DNA of 8,830 nucleotides from Candidatus Poseidoniaceae archaeon (GTDB lineage Archaea > Thermoplasmatota > Poseidoniia > Poseidoniales > Poseidoniaceae), in contig JASLVI010000056.1 in the NCBI GenBank assembly GCA_030741455.1, forward strand, positions 1 through 8,830. Reading direction: 5' to 3'. A program made the position numbers and the translations under genes. The notes beneath the pieces are model-generated. The model was given only the letters and a program-made list of their open reading frames with translations. It was not told the origin of the DNA and made no database searches. Positions 5,788 through 8,830 of the stretch are shown one piece after another. Position 1 is the stretch's first letter. Each line of letters starts with the position of its first letter.

Positions 5788-5799
5788 ATTAGAACTAAT
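5788..5799. repeat. Inverted repeat ATTAG-AA-CTAAT upstream of the small gene
   Basis: A perfect five-base inverted repeat with a two-base centre lies 24 to 35 bases before the ATG at 5764. It overlaps the only TATA-like stretch there (CTAATACT on the minus strand). The small centre fits a protein-binding site better than an RNA hairpin. Function is an inference. Confidence 0.4.
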
Positions 5800-5800
5800 G

Positions 5801-5814
5801 CCTGCGGCCGCAGG
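5801..5814. repeat. 14-base perfect palindrome CCTGCGGCCGCAGG after the nucleotidyltransferase stop
   Basis: The palindrome begins four bases after the TGA of the nucleotidyltransferase gene (5818-5820, minus strand). As RNA it could fold as CCTGC-GGCC-GCAGG. It is much richer in GC than the flanks. No T-run follows on the minus strand, so it is not a classical terminator. It may mark the operon end, stabilise the 3' end, or bind a protein. Confidence 0.45.
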
Positions 5815-5817
5815 ATT

Positions 5818-6846
5818 TCATACGTCTTGAAGATGTTCATCATCGCCCAAAATGATGCCGTTTGCAGACACATTTGCTGAAACGACAGCACCTGGTGAAA
5901 GAATACAATGATCAAGTTGTGCCCCTTCTTCAACACGAGCACCTCGCATCAATACACAATTCTTGAGCATCGTATTGGCTCCAACAACAGCATCCTGAGC
6001 GACGACAGATTGCTCGATGACAGCACTCGAATCAACACTTGAACTCGGATGGATAAAGGATCCATGTTCAATTCGTGCGCCTTCTGGAAGAGGGAAAGGA
6101 AGTTCATCTCTTCGCTCAATTAGGACATTTTGTGCACGGATCAATTCCTGTGGAGATCCAACATCAAACCAAACACCATCGATCGCTTGTGCATACATTG
6201 GCCATCCCATCTCAAGGAGTCGTGGAAAGAGATTCTTTGAGAAATCATACTTTTCTCCTTCTGGAACGAGCTCCATAACTTCAGGTTCAAGGATGTACAA
6301 TCCTGCATTGATGACATTGCTAAACGCTTCCTCTGGAGTGGGTTTCTCCTTGAATCTTCGAATGTATCCCTCGCGCAATTCGCCGTCAATTTCACCATCG
6401 TTCGACGAAGACAGACCAACGATTCCAAACGGACTCGGATCTTCAACTTCCCAAAGCGCCATGGTTGCTTTCGCACCACTGCTCTTGTGAACTTCCAAAA
6501 GTGCTCTGACATCAAATGAAGCAACTGAATCTCCAGAACCAATGATGACGGTCTCTGTAATCTCATCGAGGAGAAGTCGTACACTACCTGCAGTGCCCAT
6601 GGGTGTTGTTTCTTGATTGATACGAGCGGTTCGACCGTCTTGATTCCAATCATCAACATGCTTAGCAAGCATTTCACCGCGATAACCAGTGGTCACGATG
6701 AGGTTTGAAACACCACCTTGAATCATCGAATCTTTGACAAAATCAATCACGGGTCGGCCAAGAACTTCCACCATTGGTTTTGGTCGAACGTCTGTAATTG
6801 GTCGCAACCGAGAACCTTGGCCACCAGCCATGATGATTCCTAGCAT
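5818..6846 (-). CDS. Sugar-phosphate nucleotidyltransferase with left-handed beta-helix C-terminus
   Basis: The enzyme activates a sugar 1-phosphate with an NTP to give an NDP-sugar, the donor for glycan or glycolipid synthesis in the cytosol. The 342-residue product begins with the signature MAGGQGSRLRPITDVRPKPM. It continues with GSGDS (Asp106, metal), FKEKPTP (164-171), NAGLYIL (180-186) and WFDVGSP (226-232). Residues about 255-340 are hexapeptide-like repeats (HPSSSVDSSAVIEQSVVAQD, AVVGANTMLKNCVLM, ILSPGAVVSANV) that form a left-handed beta-helix. This architecture is shared by mannose-1-phosphate guanylyltransferase-like and glucose-1-phosphate thymidylyltransferase-like archaeal enzymes, so sugar and base cannot be assigned. 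The start ATG 6846 is five bases past the stop of the coiled-coil gene, which implies translational coupling. Confidence 0.93.
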   Translation of the reverse strand: MLGIIMAGGQGSRLRPITDVRPKPMVEVLGRPVIDFVKDSMIQGGVSNLIVTTGYRGEMLAKHVDDWNQDGRTARINQETTPMGTAGSVRLLLDEITETVIIGSGDSVASFDVRALLEVHKSSGAKATMALWEVEDPSPFGIVGLSSSNDGEIDGELREGYIRRFKEKPTPEEAFSNVINAGLYILEPEVMELVPEGEKYDFSKNLFPRLLEMGWPMYAQAIDGVWFDVGSPQELIRAQNVLIERRDELPFPLPEGARIEHGSFIHPSSSVDSSAVIEQSVVAQDAVVGANTMLKNCVLMRGARVEEGAQLDHCILSPGAVVSANVSANGIILGDDEHLQDV

Positions 6847-6851
6847 ACCGA

Positions 6852-7859
6852 TCAGCGTCGACGACGACCAGCCGACATATCGATTCGGCCCATCTTTTTC
6901 TTCTTGCCACCACGCTTTGGAGCATTGGCTGCTTTGGTCTCTTCTTGACCCATTCCACCAAATGTAAGTGTTCCTTCACTTAGGAGACTGGAAATCAATT
7001 CATCAGCAACTTCTTCTGATTCCGCACCTGTCTTGAGACTCTTCGTAACAGCATTATTATGCTCGGTCATCCATGACTTTCGCTCTTCACGAGCCATGTT
7101 CAGTTCATCTCGAACCTTGTTGACATCGGTCATCATCTCATCGATCTTCGAGTGTGTTTCGTCCGCTTTTGCTCGAAGAGCAACGTATTCGTTATGATGA
7201 CGGTCACCTTCTGCCTTGAGGAAATCACGATGTGCAAATGCTTCATCGACTTCTTTTGACTTTTCATCAGCTCTGCCTACAGCTTCGAGCATGGCTTGGT
7301 GTGCAGCATCCGCTTCTGCTTTGAGTGTCTTGATGGCTGAATCAAGATCATCGAGATCGACTGCAACCAACTCAAATGCTTCAACTTCCGGAGCGAGCTC
7401 CTGAATACGTCGATGCATGATCTTGATCTTCTCCATTGTCTCTTTTTCCTTCTTTGGACCCATCGCTGAGGTGTTGTAGAGGTTCTCGAGTTGGGCAACA
7501 TCGCGCTTAAGTTGTGCGTGTTCTGCTGTTGCACTCTTCTTCTCACTCTTTTCACCACGTCGGCCCTTGGCTTGACCAATGACCGATTTGATTTGATCTT
7601 GAATCGCATTACGCTTTTCCTTAAAGATTCGAATCTCTGAACGAATAGCTTTGACTTCAGCTAGGACAACATCGACCTTCTCTTTGTGTTCCTTGTACTG
7701 GGCTTGGACAGCATTGCGTTGTTCAGCGGCAGAACGTGCCTCTGAACTGAAATTGTTACGAACTTCTCGCAACTTTCGTACTTTCGCTTCCATTGCATGG
7801 AGCCGGTCGCGTAGGTCTGCATCAGGGCGTTCATCTGCTTGGTCTTTTGAACCCAACAT
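6852..7859 (-). CDS. COG1340-type archaeal coiled-coil protein
   Basis: The 335-residue product is almost all charged heptad-like helix. It has three stretches at about 16-100, 112-160 and 165-268, broken by a Lys/Arg-rich loop (GRRGEKSEKK). The central LENLYNTSAMGPKKEKETME and IKIMHRRIQEL, and the closing EEVADELISSLLSEGTLTF, match the pattern of the uncharacterised archaeal family COG1340. Its function is not known. The C-terminal tail is strongly basic (KRGGKKKKMGRI, GRRRR), so contact with nucleic acid, ribosome or acidic lipid heads is possible (inference). There is no membrane segment. It lies between the putative tail-anchored protein (51-base gap) and the nucleotidyltransferase (five-base gap). 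A perfect hairpin sits directly against its start codon. Confidence 0.85.
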   Translation of the reverse strand: MLGSKDQADERPDADLRDRLHAMEAKVRKLREVRNNFSSEARSAAEQRNAVQAQYKEHKEKVDVVLAEVKAIRSEIRIFKEKRNAIQDQIKSVIGQAKGRRGEKSEKKSATAEHAQLKRDVAQLENLYNTSAMGPKKEKETMEKIKIMHRRIQELAPEVEAFELVAVDLDDLDSAIKTLKAEADAAHQAMLEAVGRADEKSKEVDEAFAHRDFLKAEGDRHHNEYVALRAKADETHSKIDEMMTDVNKVRDELNMAREERKSWMTEHNNAVTKSLKTGAESEEVADELISSLLSEGTLTFGGMGQEETKAANAPKRGGKKKKMGRIDMSAGRRRR

Positions 7860-7875
7860 ACCACTGCGTAGTGGT
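7860..7875 (-). promoter_or_regulatory. Inverted repeat ACCACT-ACGC-AGTGGT directly before the coiled-coil start codon
   Basis: On the minus strand a perfect six-base stem with a four-base loop ends at the base before the ATG at 7859. No Shine-Dalgarno site is visible outside it. As RNA it would block the start region; as DNA it is a symmetric site overlapping the expected transcript start of a leaderless gene. Either reading is an inference. Confidence 0.45.
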
Positions 7876-7910
7876 TTTGCATTTCAAACCTATGGATTGA
7901 AAAAATCGCT

Positions 7911-8822
7911 TCAAACATTGAAAATTTCAAGCAACTCTAAGACACTTGCAAGACCGATTACAGCAGCCCCCAGTACCTGTGCCGACAAGGTAATGATTCG
8001 GCGCAACCGTTGTTGGAATTCATTACGAACATTGACGTTGATTTGACGACCGATGAGAAGGTCACCGCTTACTTCTTCAAGTCGAACCGAAACTGTCGCC
8101 TCTCCAAATCGCTGAGGAAGCAATGTTTGCCATGCCATGGTTCCATCTCGCAAGAGTCCAGTCATCTTTCCAAGCACATCTTCGTTGCCCTCAATAGCAA
8201 TTGGAAGTGCATCACTGGACCACCAAACTTCCTTACCAGGAGCGAGTTGATAGCGCATTGCAATTTGATTGGGACGGAAATCGGGAGATTGGACACGGAA
8301 CACAACCGTTCTGCTTTTCTTGGAAAGATTGTGCATGAACACAAAGAGGTTCGCTCGTTTTGTGACGACGTTCTCCAAATCGACTTCGAAGACCAAATCC
8401 TTCAAGGCAGGATCACGGCCAAATTCCATGTCCTGTTCAATCCGATCGATGAGGCGGAAAAATGCTGGGCACTGTTGTTGTGCATGCTCAATCAATTCAA
8501 GCCACAATTCAAGGGTAAAGGACGTATCATTGAGCAAAATATCTGCACCGTCCTCCTTAAGAACTTCTTCCAATTCAAGACGAACCGTCTTTGAATCAAG
8601 ACCGTTATAATGCCGATAAAGTGTCATGAGGACCTTTTCTCGAGCAAAATCATGCTTAACACCACGCTTAACATGACTCTGAATCTTTCGCATCAGTTCG
8701 TCATATTGTGAACATAAGAGTGGATCGAGGTGCGTTCGAATCATATCATCAAAGACACCTTCCAATGTCGAAGGGTGAACCGGTGGCTCAAAGGCATCCA
8801 ATAAGCCAGATTTGTTGACCAT
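7911..8822 (-). CDS. Putative tail-anchored protein with helical N-terminus and beta-rich middle, unknown function
   Basis: I do not recognise a family. The 303-residue product has no N-terminal signal. Residues about 15-135 look helical and charged (DDMIRTHLDPLL, KIQSHVKRGVKHDFAREKVL, LELWLELIEHAQQQ). Residues about 143-268 alternate in a beta pattern (LVFEVDLENV, RTVVFRVQSPDF, KEVWWSSDALPIAI, EATVSVRLEEV, RQINVNVRN), suggesting an immunoglobulin-like sandwich. Residues about 276-297 form the only hydrophobic helix, preceded by QQRLRR and followed by a few residues. By the positive-inside rule this puts the bulk in the cytoplasm, as in tail-anchored proteins. The ATG at 8822 is eight bases from the window edge, and no in-frame stop is seen upstream, so the protein may extend further. 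The COG1340 gene follows after 51 bases. Confidence 0.8.
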   Translation of the reverse strand: MVNKSGLLDAFEPPVHPSTLEGVFDDMIRTHLDPLLCSQYDELMRKIQSHVKRGVKHDFAREKVLMTLYRHYNGLDSKTVRLELEEVLKEDGADILLNDTSFTLELWLELIEHAQQQCPAFFRLIDRIEQDMEFGRDPALKDLVFEVDLENVVTKRANLFVFMHNLSKKSRTVVFRVQSPDFRPNQIAMRYQLAPGKEVWWSSDALPIAIEGNEDVLGKMTGLLRDGTMAWQTLLPQRFGEATVSVRLEEVSGDLLIGRQINVNVRNEFQQRLRRIITLSAQVLGAAVIGLASVLELLEIFNV

Positions 8823-8830
8823 GTTGAACC

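Noticed and set aside
6017..6490. 157-codon plus-strand frame
   Set aside because: It is the antisense shadow of the nucleotidyltransferase, whose signature motifs are unambiguous.
8010..8594. 194-codon plus-strand frame
   Set aside because: It is antisense to the putative tail-anchored protein, has no start context, and shows no coherent domain pattern.

Overview
The window looks like a chromosomal segment of an uncultivated marine euryarchaeon, most likely Marine Group II / Candidatus Poseidoniales (Thermoplasmatota). Archaea-restricted genes are present: ribosomal protein S3Ae, a COG1325-type RNA-binding protein, a COG1340 coiled-coil protein and a PdxS carrying the archaeal insertion. 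They sit beside strongly bacterial-looking thymidylate synthase and dihydrofolate reductase. GC content is moderate, spacing is very tight, and few genes have clear Shine-Dalgarno sites. The lineage call is an inference from gene content and protein style, not from a marker-gene tree.

Layout. (1) Positions 1-1420, plus strand: the tail of an unidentified gene, then thyA and folA, a compact dTMP/tetrahydrofolate pair. (2) Positions 1415-3612, minus strand, read from right to left: ribosomal protein S3Ae with an acidic linker and a C-terminal SAP domain, a purine nucleoside phosphorylase of the MTAP/MTIP family, and a MazG-like NTP pyrophosphohydrolase whose stop codon overlaps that of folA. 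(3) Positions 3613-3736: a divergent intergenic region with a GC-rich leader hairpin for S3Ae. (4) Positions 3737-5536, plus strand: COG1325 RNA-binding protein, a 7Fe-type ferredoxin and pdxS. (5) Positions 5537-8822, minus strand, read from right to left: a protein with one C-terminal membrane helix and a predicted beta-rich middle, a COG1340 coiled-coil protein, a sugar-phosphate nucleotidyltransferase with a left-handed beta-helix tail, and a 75-residue helical protein that abuts pdxS.

How the genes fit together. Much of the window is housekeeping: dTMP and folate synthesis, nucleotide clean-up, methylthio-nucleoside salvage, vitamin B6 synthesis, and translation or RNA metabolism. The least explained part is the 5.5-8.8 kb minus-strand cluster, where a putative tail-anchored protein, a long coiled-coil protein and a nucleotide-sugar enzyme are consecutive. 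The other notable item is the SAP domain fused to S3Ae, behind a leader that can form two competing hairpins.

I saw no tRNA, rRNA, CRISPR array, insertion sequence or attachment site. No stretch over about 130 bases lacks a gene.
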